A DNA stretch of 64,000 nt from positions 1 through 64,000 of the forward strand of contig CAYZRS010000027.1 of assembly GCA_964480915.1 (NCBI GenBank), in the 5' to 3' direction. A program made the translations under genes and the position numbers. This DNA comes from CAWGCE01 sp964480915. Its GTDB lineage: Bacteria > Planctomycetota > Planctomycetia > Pirellulales > Pirellulaceae. This document shows positions 52,770-62,072 of the stretch, one piece after another (the first letter of the stretch is position 1; each line of letters begins with the position of its first letter). The notes beneath the pieces are model-generated. The model saw only the letters and a list, made by a program, of their open reading frames with translations, made no database searches and was not told where the DNA came from.

Positions 52770-55700
52770 CTATTTCCTCAGAGTCGCCGGGAGCGTGGAG
52801 GCCGACTCTTCGAGATCGGATTCGGTCGGATCGGTCGCAATCGCGCCAGCAGACTGCAGTTCCTTGATGAACGCAGCCGCCTTGTCGGCTTCCGGCCCGT
52901 CTCCTAGCTCGTCTTGCAGACCCATTTCGATGGCAAGTTCGAGGGCCTCAGCCCCGCCATCGCGATCACCGGACCGCCACTTCGCAACGGCCAAATGATA
53001 ATTCTTCGACGCGCTTGGGCTCGCGATAATCGCCGCTTCAAATTCGGTGATCGCTCGGGAATAATCTTCCGCCGCCAAGTAGGCCATGCCAAACGTATCT
53101 TTTAATGCGTCTTGTGGCCCCAACAATTTCATCGATTGTTCCGCCAACTTGATCGCCCCAGCTCCATCGCCCGACAGTGCCAACTTGAAAGCCAAGTTAT
53201 TGGCAACAATGCCACGCTCTTGCACGCTGCCTCGTCCCAGATCGATGAATTTACGAAGCCAATCGGCCGCTCCATTGCTGTCGCCGAGAATGTCTTCCAA
53301 TTCGGATCGCACGACGTAATGGATCGACTGATCCGGATTCGCGTCGATGGCTGCGTCACTCCAGCCGCGGACGGCGTTGCCGTACTTTGTCCGTTCTGGA
53401 CACGCTTCTTTCCGCAGAATGGAGGCGGCAATCTGAACTGCCGCAATCGAGTTGCCCGACTTACGCACTTGATCACAAACCTTGAGGGCTTGGACCAAGA
53501 TAGGCCCATCTTCACGCCGACCGAGGTAACGGGCATAGCCGATGAGATTCTTGCTGTCGCCTTGGGCGAAGCGAGACCAAACTTTGTCTGCCACGGCGTA
53601 AATGCGATCGTCTTTCAACGCCAGATCTTCCGCCAGACTGGCCGCGAATGCGTATTGCTGAGCCGTCTCGGGCGAGTATTCTTTGGGCACCAAGCGGACC
53701 AGCGCATCGACTGCCCGCTTGACTTGTCCGCGTGAAACATCAATGTGCGCTTTCGTCCGAACGGCGATCGCCGATTCCTGTGGTGCCTTCCGTAGCCATG
53801 TGGCGGCCTTGTCCAACTCGTCATGCTTCACAAGCCAATTCAGCCAAGGCTCGAGCAACACCGTATTGTCCTCAGTGGTCGCCAGCAAGCTTTCCATTTC
53901 CGATTTGCAATCGCTCCAGCGCCCATCTCGTTCATAGAGCGAAGCCAATTGGAACCGTTCCTGGAAAACCAATGAGCGGCGTTGTGCCGTAGATTCAAAG
54001 ACTTCAATCGCCTGCCGTCGCGACAACGAATCGCTACGCCCGAGCGCCAGCTGACCGTAGAGAACCAAGTCTTGCGTCGACATCGTCGGTACATCGCCTT
54101 GGTTTTTCTTTAGCAATTCAATCGCTTCTTGATAGCTATCGTAAGTCCCAGCCGAGGCGATTAACCCTGCCAATCGACGTCGAGCCGATCCTAAGCGACT
54201 GGCATCTTCTGGCTTTGGCGGCAAGGCGATCATTTTCTCGAGGCACGTTCGCGCCTTATCGTACTGCTTCGAAACCAACAACATTTCCGCCATCGCGTTC
54301 AAGATCTTGGCGTTATCAGGCTGCATCTCCGCTGCGGTTTTGTAATTCGCTTCCGACATCTCCCAGTTCTCAAGCTTGCGATAAGCGGTCCCCAGAAACA
54401 TGGGGGCATTCGCTTCGGATAGCTTCATCTCGGCCGTCCGCAAAATTTTGCTGGCCGCTTCCAATTGGTCGTTGTCCGCGTATAGATTGAATAAACCGCC
54501 CCAGAATTCCGGGTTCTCGGGCTCTAGCTGGAGTGCTCGCCGAAAAGCGGCGTCGGCCTCTTCCAATCGTTTCGCACTGGCGAGGACTCGACCGGCAAAG
54601 TAATGGTCCTGAGGATCTTGTGAATCTTCGTTGATCGGCATGTCTGCCGGCAACTCGCCCTTACGCGCCAGTAACTCCATGTCCATCCGTTGTTCGCGGC
54701 TGGACCACATGTACCTTGGCAGTTGGTCGAGGTACTGTCGCGCTTTGGTGTATCTCTGCGACGAAAAACTCAAGACGGCCAAATTGCGAAAGACTTCCAA
54801 ATTGACCGCCCCTAACTCGGCAGCCTTTTCAAAAGCCGCCATCGCCTTTTCTGTTTCGTTGGTCCGGAGAGCCAACTCGCCCGAGATGCGATAGAGCGCT
54901 TCCCAACCGGGTCGTATGCTGATCGCATCATCGATCAAGCCGCGAGCTTCGCTCAAATCACTCGTGGGACGCTCTTCCCGTTTCACGGCCCAGAGGACTT
55001 CCATGGCTTGCGCCCACTTCATTTCGGCAGAACTGTCACCCACGAGCGATCGCAACTGATTCATCGCAACGTTTTGTCCGGCCGCGTCACCTTCCTGAAG
55101 CGACAATTCAAAAATCCCGATACGGATTTGCAGATTGTCTGGCTGGGAATCGGCCACACGTTGCCAAAGTTCTTTGGCTCCCTTGGTATCGCCCGCCGCG
55201 ATCAGCATGCGGCCAATATTCGCAGCGATCCGTAACCGCTCGTTCTCAGGGAACATGCTGACGTTTTCGGCCTGCTTTCGCAGCTCCTGCTCATACCCGT
55301 CCTTGCGCTCCGTCATGATGATGCGGGCACGCAACATCCGGATCGACGCCATGTCGCCATTGCGTTTTTGAAATTCATCCAGCGCCTTGTAAGCACCCGG
55401 AATATCGGTCTTCGCTAGTTCGCTGATCTTTTCCAGTTGTAAGGGCAAGTTGTTGGGATCCTTGGACCTTGCTCGATCCAGGACGGCTCTCGCTTTTTCC
55501 TCGTTGCCTGTCTCTTTGTAAAACTGAGCAACGACCGAGGCCTTCGCGGCGTCGTTGATACGAGTCTCCTGCAGAATTCTGCGGACAAGCGATTCCGCTT
55601 CCGTAAAATCGCGACTCTCCTCAGCTCGGTTCCGCTGCTGTAGCAATTCCAAAGTCAGATGAGGAACAAGCAGTTGACCGGCCGTGCTCTCTTGCACCCC

Positions 55701-57125
55701 GAATTGCCGTTCTAGCTTTTCGTACTCCTTCAGTGCCCGATCCGTTTGTTTCATGGCTCGGAGCGCTTCAATCTTTCCCCAGCGAGCCATCATGTTGCCT
55801 GGATCTCGCATCAAGATCTGCTGGAACACTTCCAGTCGCTTGTCGTGTTGCGACAGGTTCTCGTAACAGAGTGCCAGGGCGCTATCAATCGGCGTCAACC
55901 ATTCGGGACGCTGCTGCACGATGTGAGGCCGAGCATTCGTCATCTTGTCGGCAGCTCGTAACCATTCGCCACGTTGCAAGTGAACTCGACCTTGTAGGAA
56001 TTCTCGATAAGGGCGGGGGAAGTTGAGCGCTTCCAGTTTTCGGATCGCCTCATCGACTTTGTCAAAGTTGCCCCGATCAATCTCCATATTCGCTTTTTGA
56101 AGAATGATCGTCGGATTGCGTGGCTGAACTTCTTCGGCGCGCGTGAGGTAAGTAATGGCCGCCTCGACATCACGCGTTGCACCTCCCCACAAGGACATGC
56201 CTAGTAACGCTTGTACATTCTTAGGATCGATCGCCAACACGCGTTCATAGAGTTCCTTGGCACGCGTAAAATCTTGCGTATCCAAAGCGAAACGACCGGC
56301 CAACACCAGCGTGTCCGGATCGTCGGGCGTCAGCTCCAACGCTTTCGCAATGTCTTTGCGAGCGATCGCCTTTTCTTCATCCGTACCAGTTCTCAAGGAT
56401 GAGGCGCGACTGAGATAGGCTCTCGCGGTGTTCCCATTGGCAGTCACCATGCGTTCCAAAACCGCCATGGCGATTTCCGGCCTGGACTTGCGCTGACTGT
56501 AGATGTTGGACAGGAACGAGTAGGCGTCGACATGCTCCGGCGCCTGAGCATTCTCGGCATCGAATTTTCGTTCCACCGTATCGAATCCGACGATCTTCGC
56601 GACCGTCTGTAACGCCAATTCTTCTTGGCCAGAAAAGAGCTGACACTGAGCCAGCTTCATGGCCAACTCGGGATCGAATTCGCCAGCATTGGTGTCCGTT
56701 AGATATTCAATGTGACTAATCGCATCCGGCCAGCGACGGAACTGAAATGCGAAATCGACCGCCGCTTTTCGCAATTCGACATCGTCAGGCGCCTTGCGCA
56801 GCGCGAGCTCAATCGTCCCATAGGTCCGCTGGAAGACTTTAGCGTCAATCACACGTCCCGATTCGCGGGCCGATTCCAACGCTTGCTTCATCGTTAGAGC
56901 CAAGTTGGAATACTGCTCGATGTCGTCAGGGCGTCGTGCCAAGTAGCCCTGCAGCAACTTGGCCGCATCTTCGTACTCGCCCGACTCTTTCGCTTTCTCA
57001 GCTTGCACCAACATCATGCCGGCGCCTTTAACCTCCTGGTAATCATGCAGCAACTTGGTGCCGACGAGGAGCACGAGCCCAGTGACGGCTAGGATCGCTA
57101 GCAATTTGACATTGATCTGCTTCAT
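52770..57125 (-). CDS. Giant membrane-anchored TPR-repeat protein
   Basis: 1451 residues. One N-terminal transmembrane segment (KLLAILAVTGLVLLVGTKLL) anchors an almost wholly helical TPR array, about 30 or more units: for example AEKAKESGEYEDAAKLLQGYLARRPDD (about 43-70), GRFALDTQDFTRAKELYERVLAIDPKN (about 280), YYFAGRVLASAKRLEEADAAFRRALQLEPEN-type unit (about 835-865) and AYLAAEDYSRAITEFEAAIIASPSASKNYHLA (about 1345). Such proteins act as scaffolds. It is divergently transcribed from a Wza-like export gene, which recalls the pairing of TPR proteins with PEP-CTERM/exopolysaccharide systems (PrsT type) in other bacteria. That functional link is an inference. Confidence 0.85.
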   Translation of the reverse strand: MKQINVKLLAILAVTGLVLLVGTKLLHDYQEVKGAGMMLVQAEKAKESGEYEDAAKLLQGYLARRPDDIEQYSNLALTMKQALESARESGRVIDAKVFQRTYGTIELALRKAPDDVELRKAAVDFAFQFRRWPDAISHIEYLTDTNAGEFDPELAMKLAQCQLFSGQEELALQTVAKIVGFDTVERKFDAENAQAPEHVDAYSFLSNIYSQRKSRPEIAMAVLERMVTANGNTARAYLSRASSLRTGTDEEKAIARKDIAKALELTPDDPDTLVLAGRFALDTQDFTRAKELYERVLAIDPKNVQALLGMSLWGGATRDVEAAITYLTRAEEVQPRNPTIILQKANMEIDRGNFDKVDEAIRKLEALNFPRPYREFLQGRVHLQRGEWLRAADKMTNARPHIVQQRPEWLTPIDSALALCYENLSQHDKRLEVFQQILMRDPGNMMARWGKIEALRAMKQTDRALKEYEKLERQFGVQESTAGQLLVPHLTLELLQQRNRAEESRDFTEAESLVRRILQETRINDAAKASVVAQFYKETGNEEKARAVLDRARSKDPNNLPLQLEKISELAKTDIPGAYKALDEFQKRNGDMASIRMLRARIIMTERKDGYEQELRKQAENVSMFPENERLRIAANIGRMLIAAGDTKGAKELWQRVADSQPDNLQIRIGIFELSLQEGDAAGQNVAMNQLRSLVGDSSAEMKWAQAMEVLWAVKREERPTSDLSEARGLIDDAISIRPGWEALYRISGELALRTNETEKAMAAFEKAAELGAVNLEVFRNLAVLSFSSQRYTKARQYLDQLPRYMWSSREQRMDMELLARKGELPADMPINEDSQDPQDHYFAGRVLASAKRLEEADAAFRRALQLEPENPEFWGGLFNLYADNDQLEAASKILRTAEMKLSEANAPMFLGTAYRKLENWEMSEANYKTAAEMQPDNAKILNAMAEMLLVSKQYDKARTCLEKMIALPPKPEDASRLGSARRRLAGLIASAGTYDSYQEAIELLKKNQGDVPTMSTQDLVLYGQLALGRSDSLSRRQAIEVFESTAQRRSLVFQERFQLASLYERDGRWSDCKSEMESLLATTEDNTVLLEPWLNWLVKHDELDKAATWLRKAPQESAIAVRTKAHIDVSRGQVKRAVDALVRLVPKEYSPETAQQYAFAASLAEDLALKDDRIYAVADKVWSRFAQGDSKNLIGYARYLGRREDGPILVQALKVCDQVRKSGNSIAAVQIAASILRKEACPERTKYGNAVRGWSDAAIDANPDQSIHYVVRSELEDILGDSNGAADWLRKFIDLGRGSVQERGIVANNLAFKLALSGDGAGAIKLAEQSMKLLGPQDALKDTFGMAYLAAEDYSRAITEFEAAIIASPSASKNYHLAVAKWRSGDRDGGAEALELAIEMGLQDELGDGPEADKAAAFIKELQSAGAIATDPTESDLEESASTLPATLRK

Positions 57126-57495
57126 AGTGGCTCACTATCCAGGGCCGAGCTTAGGGACTCGTGCAATATTCCGCGTGAAGTTGCCGATGCGTTGTTCCGC
57201 GGCGCTACTAGTGATAGCTACGAGGACAACTCGAAACAGGTTCGACAACCGAGAGATGAGCGACGCGTTTCCCCGGACGGAGACAGGCGACCGGCCGGAA
57301 AGATAAGACCGGAAGCCGACACGCACGCTAGCATCAACCCTAAATCGTAACTGTCGCGAATCATCTGTCAACGAAACGACGCTCTCTAAAGTCCTTTCAC
57401 AACACGAGTTCCGGCTCTGCGAGTCAAGATATGCCAGCAAGTCAAGCAATGCTGCTTATGGCTTTTTCCGCGCCTTCACGCATCAAAGGGAAAGA
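57126..57495. other. Divergent promoter region between the giant TPR gene and the export gene
   Basis: 370 non-coding bases. No clear inverted repeats. Near 57455-57475 a GG-N10-GC arrangement (GGCTTTTTCCGCGC) resembles a weak sigma-54 element but the -12 part fits poorly. Promoters for both neighbouring genes are expected here. Confidence 0.4.
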
Positions 57496-58746
57496 ATGGC
57501 CAAACCTATGCCGATTATTCCGATTGTGACGGTAGATCCGTGCGCAAGCTCACGGATGAACGGCGAACAACCTTCAAGGTACGACATGATGACCAGGCAA
57601 AAGGCTCTCTATCCGCAAGCGAACGCCTCGGTGCTGAAGCCACAGCAGCACTTCACCGTGAGCACGACTCGGTTCGCCCTTCTCGTGACCTGTTTGATGC
57701 TTGTCGCCACCACCGGCTGCCAGACGTTCTCTACCAGCATGGTCGGCGTCAGTAATGCGGCGGGTGTCGCCAACGGTCTGGCTGCTGCGGCAGCAACGGG
57801 CGACCCATCTGCCTGCTTAAACAATGGCGAGATCATGCCCGCGTCGCAACGACCACCGGCTGAGCTGACGAAAATGACGCTGCCGACCTACCGCATCGAA
57901 CCACCTGACACTCTTTTGCTGGAAGCGATCCGAGTCATCCCCAAGCAGCCTTACTTGCTCCGGCCACTCGATTCCGTGCAAATCGTCGCCTCGGGGACTC
58001 CCATCGATCAACCAATTTTTAACGTCTACACAATCGACGCTGACGGTTCGGTCAACCTGGGCCCGGCCTACGGTTCCGTGCAACTGGAAGGGCTGAGCAC
58101 CGAGGAAGCACGCGATGAAATCGCCCGAATCCTGCGTCGCACGCTCGTTCAATCGGACGTGGCAGTAACGCTGATTCAAGCATCGGGACAACAACAGATT
58201 TTCGGCGAACACCAAGTATCACCGGACGGAACCATTAGCCTGGGGATCTACGGACGAGTCCAAGTCGCCGGCATGACGGTCGATGAGGCCCGCTACGCAA
58301 TCGAAGAGAAAATGAGCGAGTTTTTCGAAGCTCCAGAAATCTCCGTCGATATCTTTGGCTACAACAGCAAAGTCTTCTACGTGATTACGGAAGGGCCCGG
58401 CGACGGCGTCCAGCGTCTACCAATTACCGGCAACGAAACGGTCCTTGACGCCATCGCCACGCTCGGTGGGATCGGCAGTACTTCCAGCAAACGCATCTGG
58501 ATTTCGCGACCGGCGCCTCACGGAGTCGGCTGCGATCAAGTCTTGCCTGTCGACTGGAACGCGATCACCAAGGGTGCCAACACCTGCACAAATTACCAAA
58601 TGCTGCCAGGAGATCGGTTGTTTATCGCCCAAGATCGCCTCGTCGCCTTGGACAACTTCATCTCGAAAATCCTCAATCCGTTCGAACGATCGCTCGGATT
58701 CACGCTGCTCGGTTCCCAAACCATTCAATCGATCCAGCAATTTTAA
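57496..58746 (+). CDS. Polysaccharide export lipoprotein (Wza-like, with SLBB-type parts)
   Basis: Outer-membrane export protein for exopolysaccharide. The 416-residue sequence contains a signal/lipobox (FALLVTCLMLVATTGC; Cys at about 75), the conserved TYRIEPPDTLLLEAIRVIPKQPYLLRPLDSVQIV (polysaccharide export domain at about 130-165), two SLBB-type beta-grasp units (VSPDGTISLGIYGRVQVAGMTVDEARYAIEEKM near 235-275 and the YNSKVFYVITEGPGDGVQRLPITGNETVLDAIATLGG unit near 290-330) and a C-terminal GDRLFIAQDRLVALDNFI. Two starts are possible: 57496 (GGGAAAG box) and 57586 (AAGGT box); the second places the lipobox nearer the N-terminus. It heads the export locus on the plus strand. Confidence 0.88.
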   Translation: MAKPMPIIPIVTVDPCASSRMNGEQPSRYDMMTRQKALYPQANASVLKPQQHFTVSTTRFALLVTCLMLVATTGCQTFSTSMVGVSNAAGVANGLAAAAATGDPSACLNNGEIMPASQRPPAELTKMTLPTYRIEPPDTLLLEAIRVIPKQPYLLRPLDSVQIVASGTPIDQPIFNVYTIDADGSVNLGPAYGSVQLEGLSTEEARDEIARILRRTLVQSDVAVTLIQASGQQQIFGEHQVSPDGTISLGIYGRVQVAGMTVDEARYAIEEKMSEFFEAPEISVDIFGYNSKVFYVITEGPGDGVQRLPITGNETVLDAIATLGGIGSTSSKRIWISRPAPHGVGCDQVLPVDWNAITKGANTCTNYQMLPGDRLFIAQDRLVALDNFISKILNPFERSLGFTLLGSQTIQSIQQF

Positions 58747-58835
58747 CGGCATGAAGGGCAGGTTCGCCTGGGCGTAACCAGCACACCAAACACTCAAAGA
58801 TTCAAATCGGTTCTTGGAAAACAAGAAAGCACACC

Positions 58836-59621
58836 ATGACAACGATGAAACTCCTACGCTCACTCTTGGCTGCCACTTGCTTGATGACCGCCGGCAGTCT
58901 CGCCATGGCTCAATGCGACTCATGCGACAGCGGCTGCGGAAACGGCGGCAGTTGCGAAGGTCGTTGTCAGTACTGCGTTGATGGCGTGTGCACTCCGAAT
59001 CGGTTGACGTACGGATACTACGAAACGAATTGGCGCCGTTGGCCGGTTCCCGCCCCAGCCGTTCCGACGCGATCGAAACGACGCCCACAAGGCCCGCAAA
59101 CGGGTCCCACGGAGCTTGATCTGCCGTCGGCCGAAGATGAAACAGAAATCCGACCCGAATTTCCTCGCCTCAGAAAACGGGCGGGCGGGAATGCGGCTCC
59201 CATGAATCAACAATACATGCCAATGGAAAGCATGCCGATGGAAAGCATGGAAATGGACATGAGCGGGATCATGCCCGAAACGATCATGCCCGAAACGACG
59301 GGCGACATGGGTGGTTCTGGAACAAGAAATTCAGGGACGATTCCCGGCGTCGAAGTTCCACCAAGCGATATGGAAGGCGAGCTGTTTGACGGCGCATCGG
59401 TTCGTCGAAAAAGCAACATCCGTCAAGCCTCGGCACAGTCTTCCCCTGATCAGGTCGGCAACCCACTGCGCACTTTTTCGACACCCACTATCCAAACCTC
59501 AGCCACGATGAACACGGTTCGTGCTCCGAGGAAGCTCGCCCCAGTGGTCTCAGCGCCCCAACCGCTGCCGAAACCACTGCCGAGCCCATCAAGCAGCCGC
59601 GTGAGCAACCCTTTGCGTTAG
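58836..59621 (+). CDS. Secreted Cys- and Met-rich protein of unknown function
   Basis: 261 residues: signal peptide (LLRSLLAATCLMTAGSLAMA), a Cys-rich cluster at about 28-53 (CDSCDSGCGNGGSCEGRCQYC), a segment LTYGYYETNWRRWPVPAPAVPTRSKRRPQGPQTGP that recurs in planctomycete proteins near export loci, an acidic stretch, a Met-rich stretch at about 128-150 (YMPMESMPMESMEMDM) and a Pro-rich C-terminus. I know no catalytic family for it. It lies 90 bases after the export gene and may be exported with the polysaccharide or bind metal. The start ATG at 58836 begins the signal peptide. Confidence 0.75.
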   Translation: MTTMKLLRSLLAATCLMTAGSLAMAQCDSCDSGCGNGGSCEGRCQYCVDGVCTPNRLTYGYYETNWRRWPVPAPAVPTRSKRRPQGPQTGPTELDLPSAEDETEIRPEFPRLRKRAGGNAAPMNQQYMPMESMPMESMEMDMSGIMPETIMPETTGDMGGSGTRNSGTIPGVEVPPSDMEGELFDGASVRRKSNIRQASAQSSPDQVGNPLRTFSTPTIQTSATMNTVRAPRKLAPVVSAPQPLPKPLPSPSSSRVSNPLR

Positions 59622-60465
59622 GCGAAGGCGACGCGGTCTTCCTGGGCAGCGCACTTTTCAACGGCTCGAGACCCAAGAACCTAGCAAGCAACTGCCTCCA
59701 TCGTATTCGGCACGCTTCTCGTCATGCGCGTTTCTTAAGCTGGCTCGCCTCCATCCGGTGGATTTGGGGCGACTTGGTACAGTCGACCACTCAGCGCGAA
59801 CGAAACCGCGGGATCAATCGTGCGGCCTCTCGCTTCAATCGATTCACCGGTAGCCGGAGGCTTCTGCGTCTGGGAAGCGTTCAGTGGCGGCGCCGCATGA
59901 AACGCGTGCGCCTGCAGCTGACGGTGAAACGAGAGGGGAGCTTGGCATGTGGCTGAGCCTTCGACGCTGCCCCGAACTCCGCCATCGTCCGATCTCAACA
60001 ATCGTCGCATCGCTGGGGACGCAACCGGGACACCGGGACGAAACGGGCCCATGCCTGTCCTGATTGACCGCATTTTTTGAGCCCGTTCGAGCATCGCGCC
60101 GCTGAATCGAGCGGCGTGTCTGGTGGGGAAGCGAAGCGACAGGTGTGGCTCTTTTGCAACATTTGCCGAGTCCATTTCGTCGATTCTCGCCCCAGGCAGG
60201 CCACATCGGGCCAACCCTGGCCCGCAAACTCTACCGGTCCTGCACAATCGGTCTCGCCAGGGGCAGTGGTACTCTGCTTGCACTCATTCCTGGCGTCGAA
60301 TGCCTCGTAGGAAGCTCCAGGTCTGATATGCTGAAGGTCGGTGGTTTTTTCCCCTAAAGCGGCCAGGTCCGCTCGGACCGAGCCTCCAAACGACCCATTC
60401 GACGAATCGATCCGTATTTGAATTAACTTCGTTTTTCCGCTTTACATTTCTGCTGGTGCCATCAA
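59622..60465. other. Unexplained 844-base non-coding gap in the polysaccharide locus
   Basis: No ORF here is convincing; the longest, 59735-60283 on the minus strand, starts GTG and has low-complexity composition. Contents: an inverted repeat CGCCGCT-GAATCG-AGCGGCG near 60098-60117, and a sigma-54-like element at 60267-60282. The distance from the last gene suggests a new transcription unit begins here. Confidence 0.5.
60267..60282 (+). promoter_or_regulatory. Candidate sigma-54 (-24/-12) promoter
   Basis: TGGTACTCTGCTTGCA matches TGGCAC-N5-TTGCA in all but one position and has the exact GG-N10-GC spacing. It lies 184 bases before the start of the membrane-SDR gene on the same strand. Confidence 0.5.
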
Positions 60466-62025
60466 ATGACTTGGAATTCGACCCTAGCCAAGTTGCAATC
60501 GAGCGTCACCCCCGGTCGGGCCATGCGATTCTGTGCCGATGCGCTATTTATTGCGTTGGCATTGGCTGTGGCGATGGTCGTGCGGTTGCTGTTCTTGCTG
60601 GCGTTCCAAAAACCTGAAGGGGATACGGCCGTCTACTACGTTCAATGGTACGGCCTCAATTTCCTACGCGCCTTTGGACCGCTACTGATCATTTCGTCCA
60701 TCACCTTTTGGCTGCACGGATTTTATAGCTACGGCAAGAGCTACCGCAGTAAATACAAGTTGCTGGTGGTTGTGCGGGCGGTCTTTATCGCTTTTATCGC
60801 CTTTGGATTTGTTGAGTACTTTGCGACCGAAGGCGAGTTCCCGATGGCGCGAACGGTGTGGCCGTTGGCATGGCTATTCGCAACGCTGTTCTTAGTCGGC
60901 GCCCGAATCTGGAGTGACACCTGGCAACGAGTTGCCGTCCCAGAGGCCAAACGACGCGAACAGGAAAACAGCAACTCGGTTCTTGTCATTGGAGGCGCCG
61001 GCTACATCGGCTCGGCACTGCTGCCGCTACTTCTCGAGCAAGGATACAAAGTACGACTGCTCGACATCTTGATGTTCGGCAGGGAGCCCATCCGGCAAGT
61101 CCTTGACCACCCCAATCTCGAAGTAATCGAAGGCAACTTTCAGGACGTCGTGACTGCCTATCAGGCCATGCAGGGCGTCGATTCGGTCATTCACCTGGGT
61201 GCCATCGTGGGCGACCCAGCCTGCAACTTGAATGAAGAATTGACGATCGATGTCAATTTGATCTCGACTCGCGTGCTGGCCGAATTGGCCAAGTCGGCCG
61301 GTGTGCGCCGCTTCATCTTCGCCAGCAGCTGTTCGGTGTACGGAGCCAGCGATGATTTGCTGGACGAATCGAGCCCGGTTCAACCGATCAGTCTGTACGG
61401 TCACACCAAATCGGCGTCCGAGCAAGTTCTCCTGTCATTAGCGGATGAGAATTTTTCACCAATCTTGCTTCGATTCGCGACGATTTTTGGACTATCCGGA
61501 CGGACTCGGTTCGACTTGGTGGTGAACCTGCTGGCCGCCAAGGCCAAGATCGACAGCGAGATCACCGTTTTCGGCGGCAACCAATGGCGACCATTCGTAC
61601 ACGTCCAAGACGCCGCTCGATCGGTCGCAGCTGTTTTGAAAGCACCACTGAATACGGTCGCTAATCAGGTCTACAATGTCGGTTCCAATGATCAAAATTA
61701 CACAATCCTTCAGATCGGCGAATTGATCCGCGAACAGGTGGTCGGAGCAGAGTTGATTCATACTGCCGACGATACCGACAATCGAAATTACCGAGTTTGC
61801 TTTGACAAGATTCACAGCGACACAGAATTCCAAGCAGAGTGGACGGTCGAACAGGGTGTCCAACAAGTACTGGAGGCGATCGCCGCTGGCGAGATCCACA
61901 ATTATACTGACTCGCGGTTCAGCAACGCCAAGTTCCTCACCGAATCGGGGCCCGAACTATTGGGCCGTGAACGATGGGCGCGCGAGTTAATCGATGACTT
62001 AAGCAAGACACCCGAATCTCACTAG
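60466..62025 (+). CDS. Membrane-anchored NAD-dependent nucleotide-sugar epimerase/dehydratase (TM-SDR fusion)
   Basis: 519 residues. Residues 1-150 hold four hydrophobic segments (ALFIALALAVAMVVRLLFLL, FGPLLIISSITFWLHGFYSY, KLLVVVRAVFIAFIAFGFVE, VWPLAWLFATLFLVGARIW), laid out like the N-terminal membrane part of FlaA1/CapD-type enzymes. Residues about 168-500 form an extended short-chain dehydrogenase: Rossmann motif VIGGAGYIGSALLP, HLGAIVGDPA near 240, SSCSVYG near 282, catalytic YxxxK in YGHTKSASEQVL near 307 and WRPFVHVQDAARSVAAVLKAP near 375. It is therefore a GalE-like SDR joined to a membrane anchor, and should modify a nucleotide-linked or lipid-linked sugar at the inner membrane. Neighbours are glycosyl-phosphate transferases. 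Confidence 0.87.
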   Translation: MTWNSTLAKLQSSVTPGRAMRFCADALFIALALAVAMVVRLLFLLAFQKPEGDTAVYYVQWYGLNFLRAFGPLLIISSITFWLHGFYSYGKSYRSKYKLLVVVRAVFIAFIAFGFVEYFATEGEFPMARTVWPLAWLFATLFLVGARIWSDTWQRVAVPEAKRREQENSNSVLVIGGAGYIGSALLPLLLEQGYKVRLLDILMFGREPIRQVLDHPNLEVIEGNFQDVVTAYQAMQGVDSVIHLGAIVGDPACNLNEELTIDVNLISTRVLAELAKSAGVRRFIFASSCSVYGASDDLLDESSPVQPISLYGHTKSASEQVLLSLADENFSPILLRFATIFGLSGRTRFDLVVNLLAAKAKIDSEITVFGGNQWRPFVHVQDAARSVAAVLKAPLNTVANQVYNVGSNDQNYTILQIGELIREQVVGAELIHTADDTDNRNYRVCFDKIHSDTEFQAEWTVEQGVQQVLEAIAAGEIHNYTDSRFSNAKFLTESGPELLGRERWARELIDDLSKTPESH

Positions 62026-62072
62026 GCATTTTTAGACCGCTCCTTCGCAACTCACCAAGAAAACGAAGCACG

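Noticed and set aside
57455..57480. A possible sigma-54 element before the export gene
   Set aside because: The GG-N10-GC spacing is present, but the -12 part (CCGCGC) fits poorly; it was not listed as a promoter.
59735..60283. A 182-residue minus-strand open frame starting GTG in the 844-base gap
   Set aside because: Weak start, no ribosome binding site, low-complexity Arg/Pro/Ala composition and no recognisable domain; kept only as an open question in the finding on this gap.
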